Source: an uncultured Paracoccaceae bacterium
GTDB taxonomy: Bacteria > Pseudomonadota > Alphaproteobacteria > Rhodobacterales > Rhodobacteraceae
Length of the DNA stretch: 64,000 nucleotides
NCBI GenBank assembly: GCA_947500825.1
Contig: CANMTR010000001.1
Span: 310,001 to 374,000 of the forward strand
Direction of reading: 5' to 3'
In this document: in pieces, positions 53,225-64,000 of the stretch
Numbering within the stretch: the first letter of the stretch is position 1
Layout: the number at the start of each line of letters is the position of its first letter
Translations under genes and position numbers: made by a program
Notes under the pieces: generated by a model
What the model saw: the letters and a program-made list of their open reading frames with translations, nothing else
Database searches by the model: none
Told to the model about the DNA's origin: nothing

Positions 53225-54712
53225 ATGAGCGATTTCGACTACGACCTGTTCGTGATCGGTGGCGGCTCGGGCGGCGTGCGTGCCGCGCGTACCGCGGTCG
53301 CAACCGGCGCACGCGTGGCGCTGGCCGAAGAGAGCCGGCTTGGCGGAACCTGCGTGATCCGCGGCTGCGTCCCCAAGAAGCTGATGGTCTTCGCCAGCGG
53401 GTTTCCCGACCGGATCGCGGAGGCGCGCGACTACGGCTGGCAGGCCGAGGTGGGCCCGTTCGACTGGACGACGTTCCGCGGCAAGCTGCGCGCCGAGCTG
53501 GACCGGCTCGAAGGCGTCTACCGCTCGATGCTGGAACGTTCGGACGTGGAGATCTTCGACACCCGCGCGCGCCTGACCGGGCCCCACGACATCGAGTTGG
53601 CGGACGGCACGACCAAGAGCGCCAAGCACATCCTGATCGCGGCCGGCGGCTCGCCCGTGCGCCCGCCGATGGAACATGCCGACCTGGGTCTGGTGTCGAA
53701 CGACATGTTCCTGCTCGAGCGGTTGCCGGAGTCGCTGCTGATCGTGGGCGGGGGCTATATCGGCTGCGAGTTCGCCTGCATCATGGCCGGCCTGGGCGTG
53801 AACGTGACCATGTACCTGCGCGGCGGCCAGATCCTGAACGGGTTCGACGAGGAATGCCGCGGCCTGGTGGCGGAGATGATGAAAGAGCGGGGGATCGATA
53901 TCCATACCGGCACCTCCATCGTGGAGCTTGCCCCGGCGACCGCCGACGAGGACGTGCGCCTGGAGGGTGCCAACTCGGACGCGGCGGGGGGCGCGCCGGT
54001 GTCGGACGGGCCCGCGCCCCAGGCCGATCTGGCCGGCAACCCCAAGAGCGAGACCCGCGCCGAGGCGGGCTGCCCGATGCGGGTGAAGTCCACCAACGGG
54101 CGCGAGGCGGTCTTCGACCAGGTCCTGTTCGCGACCGGGCGCCGGCCCAACACCGCCCAGCTGGGGCTGGAGGACGCCGGAGTGGAGTTGGGCCGCAGCG
54201 GCGAGGTCGTCGTGGACGCGTACTCGCAAAGCTCCGTCCCCTCGATCTACGCGATCGGGGACGTGACCGACCGGGTGGCACTGACGCCGGTGGCCATCCG
54301 CGAGGGAATGGCTTTCACCCGCACGGTGTTCGGGGGCGAGGATTGCCCCGTGGACCACGACCTGATCCCGTCGGCGGTGTTCACCCAGCCGGAGCTCGGG
54401 ACCGTGGGCATGACCGAGGAGGAGGCGCGCGACACCTGCGAGATCGACGTCTACTGCACCTCGTTCCGGCCCATGCGGACGGCCTTCATCGGGCGGCCCG
54501 GACGGACGCTCCTGAAGCTCGTGGTCAACCGCGAGAGCCAGGTGGTGATGGGCGCGCATATCGTCGCGGAGGACGCGGGCGAGTTGATCCAGCTGATCGG
54601 GATCGCGGTCAAGAACCGGCTGACCAAGCAGCAATTCGACGCGACCTGCGCGGTGCATCCGACCATCACCGAAGAGCTCGTCACCATGTCGCAGCCGGTG
54701 CGGTCGGGTTGA
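53225..54712 (+). CDS. gor: Glutathione-disulfide reductase
   Basis: FAD enzyme of 495 residues reducing oxidised glutathione with NADPH. FAD motif GGGSGGVRAAR (~12), redox pair in GGTCVIRGCVPKK (~41-52), NAD(P) motif GGGYIGCEFA (~176) and C-terminal HPTITEE are intact. It is ~45 residues longer than usual: residues ~240-285 are an Ala/Asp/Pro-rich insertion inside the NADPH domain, just before the FDQVLFATGRRPNT segment. Start has GGGAGGGG upstream. Confidence 0.93.
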   Translation: MSDFDYDLFVIGGGSGGVRAARTAVATGARVALAEESRLGGTCVIRGCVPKKLMVFASGFPDRIAEARDYGWQAEVGPFDWTTFRGKLRAELDRLEGVYRSMLERSDVEIFDTRARLTGPHDIELADGTTKSAKHILIAAGGSPVRPPMEHADLGLVSNDMFLLERLPESLLIVGGGYIGCEFACIMAGLGVNVTMYLRGGQILNGFDEECRGLVAEMMKERGIDIHTGTSIVELAPATADEDVRLEGANSDAAGGAPVSDGPAPQADLAGNPKSETRAEAGCPMRVKSTNGREAVFDQVLFATGRRPNTAQLGLEDAGVELGRSGEVVVDAYSQSSVPSIYAIGDVTDRVALTPVAIREGMAFTRTVFGGEDCPVDHDLIPSAVFTQPELGTVGMTEEEARDTCEIDVYCTSFRPMRTAFIGRPGRTLLKLVVNRESQVVMGAHIVAEDAGELIQLIGIAVKNRLTKQQFDATCAVHPTITEELVTMSQPVRSG

Positions 54713-54778
54713 ACGGGTTTCGCGCCGGCCACATCTAGGCCAGCATACAGGGACGACACGAGAGGGGACTCACCAGGC

Positions 54779-55960
54779 ATGGCGAGCAACAACGGCGGCC
54801 CTTGGGGCGGCGGCAACAGGGGCGGTGGAGACGAGGGCGACAACCGTCCCACCGGCCAACGCCCGGGACCGGGAGGCAGATCCTCGCCGGATATCGACGA
54901 CCTGATGCGCAAGGGGCAGGACCGCCTGCGCGTCCTCATGGGGGGCAAGGGGGCACGGAACGGCGGGCCCTCGGGCGGCTCCGGCGGGCCGGAACTGAAC
55001 CGGGGGATCTTCGTCCTGGGCGGCCTCGTGCTGGTGGGCCTGTGGCTCATGGCGAGCGTCTATACCGTGCGGCCGGAGGAGCAGTCCGTCGAGTTGTTCC
55101 TGGGCGAATACAGCTCCACCGGGGAGCCGGGCCTGAACTTCGCCCCGTGGCCCGTGGTGACCCATGAGGTTCTGGCGGTGACGCGGGAACAGACCGAAGC
55201 CCTGGGGACCGGGCGTGAGACCTCGGTGGACAACGGCCTGATGCTGACCACCGACGCCAACATCGTCGACATCGAGTTCGAGGTCGTCTGGAACATCCGC
55301 GACCCCGCCCAATTCCTGTTCAATCTCGCCGAGCCGGAAGAGACGATCCGCTCGGTGAGCGAATCGGCCATGCGCGAGGTCGTCGCGCGGTCCGAGCTGT
55401 CGCCAATCCTGAACCGGGACCGTGACGTGATCGCCGCCGATACGCAGGAACTGATCCAGACCACGCTCGACAGCTACAACGCCGGGGTGAACATCGTGCG
55501 CCTGAACCTCGACCAGGCGGACCCGCCCTCCGAGGTGATCGACGCGTTCCGCGACGTGCAGGCCGCCGAGCAGGAGCGCGACCGGCTAGAGCGGCAGGCC
55601 GACGGCTATGCCAACCGGGTCCTTGCCGGGGCACGCGGCCAGGCGGCCGAGATCCTAGAAGATGCGGAAGCTTACCGTGCCCGCGTGGTCAACGAGGCCC
55701 AGGGTGAGGCGTCGCGGTTCTCCGCCGTGCTGACGGAATACCAGAAGGCCCCCGAGGTGACGCGCAAGCGCCTGTATCTCGAGACGATGGAGCAGGTCCT
55801 CGGTCGTGTGGACAAGGTGATCCTGGACGAGCAGGGCGGCGCCGGCGGACAGGGCGTGGTCCCCTACCTGCCGATCAACGAGCTGCGCAACAATCGCGGC
55901 GGGGCGGCCCAGTCCCAGTCCGGCCAGACGCAGACCACCACCACCGGAGGGTCGAACTGA
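54779..55960 (+). CDS. hflK: HflK, membrane regulator of FtsH
   Basis: SPFH/band-7 protein of 393 residues. A disordered Gly-rich N-terminus (1-75), one membrane helix (~76-98), then the band-7 domain and a coiled coil with the C-terminal Gln/Thr-rich tail in the periplasm. With HflC it forms the cage that modulates the FtsH protease. Stop overlaps the hflC start (TGATG). Confidence 0.95.
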   Translation: MASNNGGPWGGGNRGGGDEGDNRPTGQRPGPGGRSSPDIDDLMRKGQDRLRVLMGGKGARNGGPSGGSGGPELNRGIFVLGGLVLVGLWLMASVYTVRPEEQSVELFLGEYSSTGEPGLNFAPWPVVTHEVLAVTREQTEALGTGRETSVDNGLMLTTDANIVDIEFEVVWNIRDPAQFLFNLAEPEETIRSVSESAMREVVARSELSPILNRDRDVIAADTQELIQTTLDSYNAGVNIVRLNLDQADPPSEVIDAFRDVQAAEQERDRLERQADGYANRVLAGARGQAAEILEDAEAYRARVVNEAQGEASRFSAVLTEYQKAPEVTRKRLYLETMEQVLGRVDKVILDEQGGAGGQGVVPYLPINELRNNRGGAAQSQSGQTQTTTTGGSN

Positions 55961-56931
55961 TGCGCAAGATTTATGTCCTGCTGGGCGTTGCCGTTCTCGC
56001 CCTCGTCGTGCTGTTCTCGTCGATCTTCGTGGTCGACGAGAGGGAAAAGGCGCTGGTGCTGCAGTTCGGCCAGATCCAGCGCGTCAAGGAGGAGCCTGGG
56101 CTCGCCTTCAAGATCCCGTTCATCCAGGACGTGGTGCGGTACGACGACCGCATCCTGTCGCTCGACACGGACCCGATCGAGGTGACGCCGTCTGACGACC
56201 GCCGCCTGATCGTGGATGCCTTCGCGCGCTACCGCATCCAGAACGTGGAGCAGTTCCGCCGCGCCGTCGGCGTGGGCGGCATCCGCTCCGCCGAGGGGCG
56301 CCTGACGGCGATCCTGATCGCGCAGACCCGCGCGGTGCTTGGTTCGGACGGCGTGACGTCGAACACGATTCTGTCCGAGGACCGCTCGGAGCTGATGACG
56401 CGGATCCGCGACCAGGCCCGCCTGAGAGCCGCCAACCTCGGCCTCGAGGTGATCGACGTGCGGCTCAAGCAGACGGCGCTGCCCGACCAGAACTTGGCTG
56501 CCACGTTCGAGCGGATGCGGGCCGAGCGCGAGCGCGAGGCCACGGACGAGCGCGCCCGGGGCGAGGAGGCGGCGCAGCGCGTCCGCGCCCAGGCCGACCG
56601 TACCGTGGTCGAGCTCGTGTCCGAAGCCGAGCGCGAGGCCAACATCACCCGAGGCGAGGCCGACGCGACGCGCAACGGCATCTTCGCCGAAGCGTTCGGG
56701 GCGGATCAGGACTTCTTCGCCTTCTACCGCTCGCTGGCCGCCTACGAGACCTCGCTCCAGGGGGAGAACTCGACCATGATCCTGTCTCCCGACAGCGAGT
56801 TCTTTGAATACCTCAAGACCGACAGCCCCGAGGGCGCGACCAACCGGCCGGCGGAGCCGCAGGCGGCCGCGGCCACGGTCGATGAGGAGACCTCCGACGC
56901 AGGCGAGGGCAGCGCGACCGAGACTAACTGA
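55960..56931 (+). CDS. hflC: HflC, membrane regulator of FtsH
   Basis: SPFH protein of 323 residues, partner of HflK. N-terminal helix (~5-24), band-7 domain beginning VVDEREKALVLQFGQI, and a charged coiled coil near residues 180-230. The C-terminal ~30 residues are disordered and acidic, longer than in E. coli. Its stop overlaps the start of the DUF2065 gene by one base. Confidence 0.95.
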   Translation: MRKIYVLLGVAVLALVVLFSSIFVVDEREKALVLQFGQIQRVKEEPGLAFKIPFIQDVVRYDDRILSLDTDPIEVTPSDDRRLIVDAFARYRIQNVEQFRRAVGVGGIRSAEGRLTAILIAQTRAVLGSDGVTSNTILSEDRSELMTRIRDQARLRAANLGLEVIDVRLKQTALPDQNLAATFERMRAEREREATDERARGEEAAQRVRAQADRTVVELVSEAEREANITRGEADATRNGIFAEAFGADQDFFAFYRSLAAYETSLQGENSTMILSPDSEFFEYLKTDSPEGATNRPAEPQAAAATVDEETSDAGEGSATETN

Positions 56932-57125
56932 TGGCGACGATGCTCTGGGCGCTGGGCCTGGTGCTGATCGCGGAAGGGCTTGTCCTGGCCCTCCTTCCCG
57001 GTCGGCTTGAAGGCCTGCTCGATGCCCTGCGCGCGATGCCGCCGGAGGCCCGCCGACTGGCGGGCCTTCTCGCGTTGGTGGCGGGGGTCGGGCTGACGGT
57101 GCTGGCCCGGCGGATCGGCGCGTGA
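56931..57125 (+). CDS. DUF2065 small membrane protein (YjeT-like)
   Basis: A 64-residue protein with two membrane helices (~4-22 and ~42-60) joined by a short loop. It matches DUF2065, which sits beside hflKC in many Proteobacteria; function unknown. Coupled to hflC through TGATG. Confidence 0.85.
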   Translation: MATMLWALGLVLIAEGLVLALLPGRLEGLLDALRAMPPEARRLAGLLALVAGVGLTVLARRIGA

Positions 57126-57282
57126 GATGCAGGTTTCGTATCGTCACGCCCTGTTGAGCCGCCGCGACCGGTCGTTGCGTTGCCGCCGGCGACTCCTATC
57201 TTTTATGTCGTGACGGCAGGCGGCGGAGATCCCGTCCGCACCCGGCCCGCCCGGCGAGACCCATCGCACAAGGAGACCTTGA

Positions 57283-58731
<1,449 letters not shown>

Positions 58732-58736
58732 TCCGG

Positions 58737-58762
58737 CCCCCGGCCCCTCGCGGGGCCGGGGG
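58737..58762. terminator. Hairpin between convergent degP and kdgK-like genes
   Basis: An 11-bp G/C stem (58737-58747 with 58752-58762), loop TCGC, starts 5 bases past the degP stop. No T-run on either strand, so a bidirectional Rho-type end or mRNA stabiliser is likely. Confidence 0.6.
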
Positions 58763-58782
58763 AAGTTCCCCGACATGCCCGT

Positions 58783-59676
58783 TCAGGGGGTCACGTCGAC
58801 GAGCGCGCCGCGCGCTCCGATCACGGCCGCGGAGAGTTGGCAGCCGGCTTGCGCGGCCTTGCCAGGCGACGCGCCCCCCACGAGGGCCGACAGGAAGCCC
58901 GCGTCGAAGCTGTCGCCCGCTGCCGTCGTATCGACCACATGGGTCACGGGCTCGGGCGTGACCTCGGTCACGACGCCGTCGTGATGGATCGTCACCGGGC
59001 CAGCGCCGTTCTTGACCACGACGCATTCCGCCCCGGCGGTGGCATAGCGCCGGGCGGTGGCCGCCGGATCGGCGTCGTCGAAATGTGCCGCCTCGTCGTC
59101 GAAGGAGGGCAGGGCGATATCCGCCACTCCAGCGGCCTGCCCGACCCAGTCGCGCATCTCATCCGGCCCCGACCAGAGCTTGGGCCGCAGGTTGGTATCG
59201 AAGGCGATCCGCACGCCCCGGGCGCGGGCCTGTGCCAACTGTCCGAGCAGGGCGCGGCGGCCCTCGTCCGGCAGGATCGCCAGCGTGATGCCCGAAAAGA
59301 ACGCCATGTCGCCCCCTACCAGCCTTGCCAGGGCGTCGAGATCTCGGGCCAGATCGCGGGCCGCTGAGGTGTCACGCCAGTAGGAGAAGCTACGCTCTCC
59401 GGCATCGAGCGAGATGAGGTAGAGCCCCACGGTGCGGTCAGGTCGCACGGCGAGTTCGGGCACGATCCCCGCCTCGCGGATGAACGCGGTCATTCGGTGC
59501 GAAATCGCGTCGTCCCCCACGGCGGAGAGGTAGGCGACCTCGACGCCGGGCGGAAGGCACCTGCGGACGTACCAGGCCGTGTTGAACGTATCGCCGGCGA
59601 AACCCATGGCGTAGCCGCCGCCCTCGGCTGGGGCCATTTCGACCATGCATTCGCCGATGGAGAGGAACCTGTTCAC
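58783..59676 (-). CDS. kdgK: PfkB-family sugar kinase, 2-keto-3-deoxygluconate kinase type
   Basis: Ribokinase-fold kinase of 297 residues. PfkB motif 2 is DTTAAGDSFDAGF with the catalytic Asp (~250), and N-terminal ECMVEM...GDTFNTAWY matches KdgK. The YWRDTSAAR segment (~98-106) is typical of KDG kinases. It phosphorylates 2-keto-3-deoxygluconate for the Entner-Doudoroff pathway if the call is right; other sugar-acid substrates are possible. Single gene. Confidence 0.85.
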   Translation of the reverse strand: MNRFLSIGECMVEMAPAEGGGYAMGFAGDTFNTAWYVRRCLPPGVEVAYLSAVGDDAISHRMTAFIREAGIVPELAVRPDRTVGLYLISLDAGERSFSYWRDTSAARDLARDLDALARLVGGDMAFFSGITLAILPDEGRRALLGQLAQARARGVRIAFDTNLRPKLWSGPDEMRDWVGQAAGVADIALPSFDDEAAHFDDADPAATARRYATAGAECVVVKNGAGPVTIHHDGVVTEVTPEPVTHVVDTTAAGDSFDAGFLSALVGGASPGKAAQAGCQLSAAVIGARGALVDVTP

Positions 59677-59777
59677 GCAATACTCCCTCGTCAGTCACCG
59701 GGATGTGGCATGGCCCGTGCGCCGAGGTCCAGTGCGCCCGCTTGCAAAACGCCACCGGGCGGCGTAGCGGACGGGAT

Positions 59778-59867
59778 GGAGCCGTGGCAGAGTGGTCGAA
59801 TGCGGCGGATTTGAAATCCGTTGAGCCTTCACGGGTTCCGTGGGTTCGAATCCCACCGGCTCCGCCA
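59778..59867 (+). tRNA. tRNA-Ser (anticodon TGA)
   Basis: A 90-base class II tRNA. Acceptor stem GGAGCCG/CGGCTCC, anticodon loop TTTGAAA, long variable arm, T-loop GGTTCGAATCC and encoded CCA. Reads UCN serine codons. It lies between the kdgK-like gene and rlmE. Confidence 0.97.
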
Positions 59868-59938
59868 CGCGACCCCGAGAACGACGGGTGCCGCGCGGGC
59901 CTCCGGACCGGTGGGAGGCGAGCGGTAGGAGAGACCTC

Positions 59939-60640
59939 ATGGCCAAGGGCAGCAGCGGGCGCGGGCAGCGCGATCTGACGGTGAAGGTGAAGACCGCGCG
60001 GGGGCGCAAGCCGTCCTCGACGCGGTGGCTGCAGCGCCAGCTCAACGACCCTTATGTCAAGCGGGCGCGCGACGAGGGATATCGCGGTCGGGCCGCTTAC
60101 AAGATCATGGAGCTGGACGACCGCTACGGGTTCCTCGTCCCCGGGGCGCGCGTGGTCGACCTTGGATGTGCGCCGGGTGGCTGGGCACAGGTAGCCGTTC
60201 CGCGCGTGAATGCGCTCGGCGAGGCCGGGGCGAAATCCACGGGCCGCGTGCTGGCCATCGACCTGCAGGAGGTGGACCCGATCCCCGGCGCCGAGATCCA
60301 CCAGCTCGATTTCCTGTCCGACGGCGCGGACGTGGCGATCAAGGAGTGGCTGGGCGGCGCGGCCGACGTGGTGATGTCGGACATGGCGGCCTCCTCCTCG
60401 GGGCACAAGCAGACCGACCACCTGCGGATCGTGACCCTTTGCGAGGCCGCCGCGGAGCTGGCCTTCGACGTGCTCGACCCGGGAGGGACGTTCGTCGCCA
60501 AGGTGCTGCAGGGCGGGGCCGAGGCCGGATTGCAGGCGGAGTTGAAGCGCCGCTTCGCGAGCGTGGCCAACGTGAAGCCCCCGGCAAGCCGGCAGGACAG
60601 TTCCGAGAAGTTCGTCGTCGCGCGGGGTTTCCGCGGCTGA
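59939..60640 (+). CDS. rlmE: 23S rRNA (uridine2552-2'-O)-methyltransferase
   Basis: RrmJ/FtsJ-family enzyme of 233 residues, late 50S maturation. SAM motif [13 protein letters not shown] (~74), and the K-D-K-E catalytic set in [22 protein letters not shown] and SSEKF. A basic N-terminal extension (1-35) precedes the domain. Start at 59939 has AGGAGA upstream. Confidence 0.94.
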   Translation: MAKGSSGRGQRDLTVKVKTARGRKPSSTRWLQRQLNDPYVKRARDEGYRGRAAYKIMELDDRYGFLVPGARVVDLGCAPGGWAQVAVPRVNALGEAGAKSTGRVLAIDLQEVDPIPGAEIHQLDFLSDGADVAIKEWLGGAADVVMSDMAASSSGHKQTDHLRIVTLCEAAAELAFDVLDPGGTFVAKVLQGGAEAGLQAELKRRFASVANVKPPASRQDSSEKFVVARGFRG

Positions 60641-60715
60641 CAGGTCGCGGCGGGGCGTCCCGACATCGTCGTGCTGAGATGCGTGATGCAGACCCGATTC
60701 CATGGATGTGCGCGT

Positions 60716-60868
60716 CTAGCGGGGCAGTGGCACGACGTTCGCGAACGGCATGCCGACAGCCGGATAATGGCCCGTCGGCGGAGCGCTGCCGAAGGTCCAG
60801 GCGGCATCAAGCGCGGCCTGTGCATCGACGGTCCGAGCGGGGTCGGTCGCTGACTTGCGATCTGGTGG
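60716..60868 (-). pseudogene. Possible 3' gene remnant downstream of tRNA-Ser(GCT)
   Basis: On the minus strand, directly after the tRNA, 50 codons run to a TAG with strong G/C in third positions and a protein-like sequence (...LDAAWTFGSAPPTGHYPAV...). No start codon fits before a late internal ATG, and upstream is the tRNA itself. This could be the 3' end of a truncated gene; it could also be chance. Family not recognised. Confidence 0.3.
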
Positions 60869-60869
60869 G

Positions 60870-60959
60870 TGGCGGAGACGAAGGGATTCGAACCCTCGAG
60901 ACGGTTTCCCGCCTACTCCCTTAGCAGGGGAGCGCCTTCGACCACTCGGCCACATCTCC
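60870..60959 (-). tRNA. tRNA-Ser (anticodon GCT)
   Basis: A 90-base class II tRNA on the minus strand. Acceptor stem GGAGATG/CGTCTCC, anticodon GCT in CTGCTAA, long variable arm, T-loop GGTTCGAATCC, encoded CCA. Reads AGC/AGU codons. Confidence 0.97.
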
Positions 60960-61289
60960 GCCGACGCGTGTAACGGGGCCGGGGCCGGGAAACAAGGAGA
61001 AAACCGGGTCGCGGCCCCGGCGTGGAGCTGTTGACAGGGGTGTTCACCACATCTATACGGCCCCAACCGCGCGACCGGGACGAGTCTCTCCGGGCCGGTA
61101 TCAAATTGATGGAAGTGGTCACGATCCGGGCTCCAGGGCCCCGATCCTCTGGATACCCGCCGCGTGGGCCCCTGGCCTTCATGCGGCGTTTGCGTTGTGC
61201 GGACGCGTGCGACGCGGGAACGAAGACCCGGGATGCGCGCGCATCGCGGACGAGACCGAAAGTGTTGCAACACGGGGAATGAAACCGGA
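60960..61289 (+). promoter_or_regulatory. str operon promoter and leader
   Basis: TTGACA (61031-61036), a 17-base spacer and TATACG (61054-61059) form a strong promoter for rpsL-rpsG-fusA. The start near 61066 gives a leader of about 225 bases containing an imperfect long inverted repeat (CCAGGGCCC...GGGCCCCTGG, about 61133-61180). No gene is seen in the interval. Confidence 0.75.
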
Positions 61290-61661
61290 ATGCCAACGAT
61301 CCAGCAGCTGATCCGCAAGCCGCGGCAGCCCAAAGTCAAGCGCTCGAAGTCGCTGCACCTCGAATCCTGCCCGCAGAAGCGCGGTGTCTGCACGCGCGTC
61401 TACACGACCACGCCGAAGAAGCCGAACTCGGCCATGCGGAAGGTCGCCAAGGTGCGCCTGACCAACGGTTACGAGGTCATCAGCTACATCCCCGGCGAGA
61501 GCCACAACCTGCAGGAGCACTCCGTGGTCCTGATCCGGGGTGGCCGGGTGAAGGACCTTCCGGGCGTCCGCTATCACATCGTGCGCGGCGTGCTCGACAC
61601 GCAGGGCGTCAAGAACCGCCGGCAGCGCCGGTCGAAATACGGCGCCAAGCGTCCGAAGTAA
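61290..61661 (+). CDS. rpsL: 30S ribosomal protein S12
   Basis: Complete 123-residue S12, decoding-site protein. The Lys43 and Lys88 regions that mutate to streptomycin resistance are wild type ([20 protein letters not shown]). Begins the str operon. Confidence 0.98.
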   Translation: MPTIQQLIRKPRQPKVKRSKSLHLESCPQKRGVCTRVYTTTPKKPNSAMRKVAKVRLTNGYEVISYIPGESHNLQEHSVVLIRGGRVKDLPGVRYHIVRGVLDTQGVKNRRQRRSKYGAKRPK

Positions 61662-61673
61662 GAGGATACATCC

Positions 61674-62144
61674 ATGTCCCGTCGTCACGCTGCCGAGAAG
61701 CGCGAGATCCTGCCCGATGCGAAGTTCCACGATCGGGTGGTCACCAAGTTCATGAACAACCTGATGGTCGACGGTAAGAAGTCCGTCGCCGAGGCCATCG
61801 TCTACAACGCGTTCGACCGCGTCGAAGGCAAGCTGAAGAAGTCGCCGATCGAGGTGTTCCACGAGAGCCTCGACAACATCAAGCCGTCGGTCGAGGTCCG
61901 CTCGCGCCGTGTCGGCGGCGCGACCTACCAAGTACCCGTCGAGGTGCGTCCCGAGCGGCGCGAGGCGCTGGCGATCCGCTGGCTGATCGACGCGTGCCGC
62001 AAGCGCAACGAGAACACCATGGAAGAGCGCCTGGCCGCAGAGCTGGTCGACGCCGTCCAGGGCCGCGGCACCGCCGTGAAGAAGCGCGAAGACACCCACA
62101 AGATGGCCGATGCCAACAAGGCGTTCAGCCACTACCGCTGGTAA
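61674..62144 (+). CDS. rpsG: 30S ribosomal protein S7
   Basis: Complete 156-residue S7, the primary 16S 3'-domain binder and the usual translational autoregulator of the str operon. 12 bases after rpsL. Confidence 0.98.
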   Translation: MSRRHAAEKREILPDAKFHDRVVTKFMNNLMVDGKKSVAEAIVYNAFDRVEGKLKKSPIEVFHESLDNIKPSVEVRSRRVGGATYQVPVEVRPERREALAIRWLIDACRKRNENTMEERLAAELVDAVQGRGTAVKKREDTHKMADANKAFSHYRW

Positions 62145-62172
62145 CCGAACTCTAGCCTGAGGATCTGTCCAA

Positions 62173-64000
62173 ATGGCCCGCGAATACTCGCTCGACCGCT
62201 ACCGCAACTTCGGCATCATGGCCCATATCGATGCAGGCAAGACCACCTGCACCGAGCGCATCCTGTTCTACACCGGCAAGTCGCACAAGATCGGCGAAGT
62301 GCACGACGGTGCCGCCACCATGGACTGGATGGAGCAGGAGCAGGAGCGGGGGATCACCATCACGTCGGCCGCGACCACGACCTTCTGGTTCCGCACCGAG
62401 GACGGCGAGAACCCGACCGGCCTGTACGGCGACACGCCGCAGGAGGCGAAGTTCCGCTTCAACATCATCGACACGCCGGGCCACGTGGACTTCACCATCG
62501 AGGTCGAGCGGTCGCTGGCGGTGCTCGACGGTGCGATCTGCGTGCTCGACGCCAACGCGGGCGTCGAGCCCCAGACGGAGACCGTCTGGCGCCAGGCCGA
62601 CCGGTACAAGGTCCCGCGGATTGTGTTCGTCAACAAGATGGACAAGATCGGCGCGGACTTCTTCAACTGCGTCGACATGATCAAGGACCGCACCGGCGCC
62701 AACGCCGTGCCGATCCAGCTCCCCATCGGGGCCGAGGACAAGCTCGAGGGCGTCATCGACTTGGTGACCATGAAGGAGTGGGTCTGGCGGGGCGAGGATC
62801 TGGGCGCGTCCTGGGTCGTGCAGGACGTGCGCGAGGACATGCGCGATCAGGCCGAGGAATGGCGCTCCAATCTCATCGAGGCCGCCGTCGAGATGGACGA
62901 CGACGCGATGGAGGCGTATCTGGAGGGTGACGAGCCCGACCTGCCGAAGCTGCGCGAGCTGATCCGCAAGGGCACGCTGTCGCTGACCTTCGTGCCGGTA
63001 CTGGCCGGCTCGGCGTTCAAGAACAAGGGCGTCCAGCCGCTCCTGAACGCGGTGATCGACTACCTGCCCGGTCCGCTCGACGTGCCGCCCTACATGGGCT
63101 TCTCGCCGGACGACGAGACCGAGACGCGCAACATCGAGCGCCGTCCTGGCGACGAGCAGCCCTTCGCGGGCCTCGCGTTCAAAATCATGAACGACCCCTT
63201 CGTGGGCTCGCTCACGTTCTGCCGGATCTATTCGGGCCTCCTCGAGAAGGGCGGTTCGGTGGTCAACTCGACCAAGGGCCGTCGCGAGCGCATTGGGCGC
63301 ATGATGATGATGCACTCGAACTCCCGCGAGGAGATCGACTGGGCCGGGTCGGGCGACATCATCGCGCTGGCGGGCCTCAAGGAGACGACCACGGGCGACA
63401 CGCTCTGCGACAGCCAGAAGCAGGTTGTCCTGGAGACGATGACCTTCCCCGATCCGGTGATCGAGATTGCCGTCGAGCCCAAGACCAAGGCCGACCAGGA
63501 GAAGATGTCCGCCGGCCTGCAGCGCCTTGCCGCGGAGGATCCGTCCTTCAAGGTCGAGACGGATATCGAATCCGGTCAGACGATCATGAAGGGCATGGGC
63601 GAGTTGCACCTCGATATCCTGGTCGACCGCCTCAAGCGGGAGTTCAAGGTCGAGGCCAATATCGGCGCGCCGCAGGTTGCCTACCGCGAGACGATCAAGC
63701 AGCAGATCACCCACACCTACACCCACAAGAAACAGTCGGGCGGGTCCGGCCAGTTCGCCGAGGTGCAACTGGAGATCTCTCCGACCGAGCCCGGTGAAGG
63801 TTACTCCTTCGAGAGCCGCATCGTCGGCGGCTCGGTGCCCAGGGAATTCATTCCCGGTGTCGAGAAGGGCATCAAGTCGGTGATGGACTCGGGCCCGATC
63901 GCCGGGTTCCCCGTGATCGACTTCAAGGTCGCGTTGGTCGACGGTAAGTTCCACGACGTGGACTCGTCGGTCCTGGCCTTCGAGATCGCGAGCCGGATGG
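62173..64000 (+). CDS. fusA: Elongation factor G (3' end outside window)
   Basis: Translocation GTPase. 609 residues are visible, of about 700 expected. G1 [10 protein letters not shown]3 DTPGHVDFT and G4 NKMDK are intact, and domain IV has begun ([14 protein letters not shown]). The gene follows rpsG by 28 bases and runs off the window edge; tuf is probably next. Confidence 0.97.
   Translation, partial: MAREYSLDRYRNFGIMAHIDAGKTTCTERILFYTGKSHKIGEVHDGAATMDWMEQEQERGITITSAATTTFWFRTEDGENPTGLYGDTPQEAKFRFNIIDTPGHVDFTIEVERSLAVLDGAICVLDANAGVEPQTETVWRQADRYKVPRIVFVNKMDKIGADFFNCVDMIKDRTGANAVPIQLPIGAEDKLEGVIDLVTMKEWVWRGEDLGASWVVQDVREDMRDQAEEWRSNLIEAAVEMDDDAMEAYLEGDEPDLPKLRELIRKGTLSLTFVPVLAGSAFKNKGVQPLLNAVIDYLPGPLDVPPYMGFSPDDETETRNIERRPGDEQPFAGLAFKIMNDPFVGSLTFCRIYSGLLEKGGSVVNSTKGRRERIGRMMMMHSNSREEIDWAGSGDIIALAGLKETTTGDTLCDSQKQVVLETMTFPDPVIEIAVEPKTKADQEKMSAGLQRLAAEDPSFKVETDIESGQTIMKGMGELHLDILVDRLKREFKVEANIGAPQVAYRETIKQQITHTYTHKKQSGGSGQFAEVQLEISPTEPGEGYSFESRIVGGSVPREFIPGVEKGIKSVMDSGPIAGFPVIDFKVALVDGKFHDVDSSVLAFEIASRM

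Overview
The window comes from a high-GC alphaproteobacterium, most likely a marine or saline-habitat member of the Rhodobacteraceae/Roseobacter lineage. Evidence: GcrA and Irr homologues; a circularly permuted two-piece tmRNA with the tag ANDNRAPVAVAA; fabI-fabB-fabA divergent from irr; secG-pyrG adjacency; a psd-pssA-pmtA phosphatidylcholine pathway; a YeeE/rhodanese sulfur operon; AcuI beside a BCCT carrier; and a VPLPA-type sorting signal. All genes share strong G/C third-position use. I see no prophage, IS element or CRISPR array.

Layout. 1-9171: glycogen/maltodextrin operon (glgX, cut by the window edge, then malQ, pgm, a GH13-clan hydrolase that may be a glucosylglycerol hydrolase, and an FMN-binding glutamate-synthase-like protein). 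9209-18088: glk and a GH1 beta-glucosidase face away from aglEFGAK, an alpha-glucoside ABC importer with its own alpha-glucosidase; together these import and hydrolyse glucosides and feed glucose to glk/pgm. 18125-25412: SnoaL-like protein, tmRNA, small membrane protein, SDR, acuI-BCCT, photolyase, L,D-transpeptidase. 25515-34517: fatty-acid cyclopropane synthase-like enzyme, GGCT-Nudix fusion, cysK-mscS, HpaI aldolase, psd-pssA-pmtA. 34514-36775: thiosulfate sulfurtransferase, YeeE/YedE transporter and a 56-residue small protein. 37293-41163: gcrA, an ABC-2 permease, and argD-argF behind what looks like an arginine-rich leader peptide and attenuator. 41210-45055: MFS efflux pump, PLP dehydratase, alpha/beta hydrolase, FKBP isomerase. 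45058-50505: fabI-fabB-fabA, irr, VPLPA protein, miaB. 50633-58731: secG, pyrG, csbD, gor, hflK-hflC-DUF2065, degP. 58783-64000: kdgK-like kinase, tRNA-Ser(TGA), rlmE, tRNA-Ser(GCT), and the str operon (rpsL, rpsG, fusA cut by the window edge).

The two items I consider most worth checking are the putative arginine attenuator upstream of argD (38860-38926), where a short Arg-rich ORF, a competing hairpin and an intrinsic terminator lie in the classical order, and the GH13-clan gene at 5130-7493, whose context suggests a compatible-solute hydrolase attached to glycogen metabolism. The apparent gene desert at 18551-18966 is explained by the permuted tmRNA gene.
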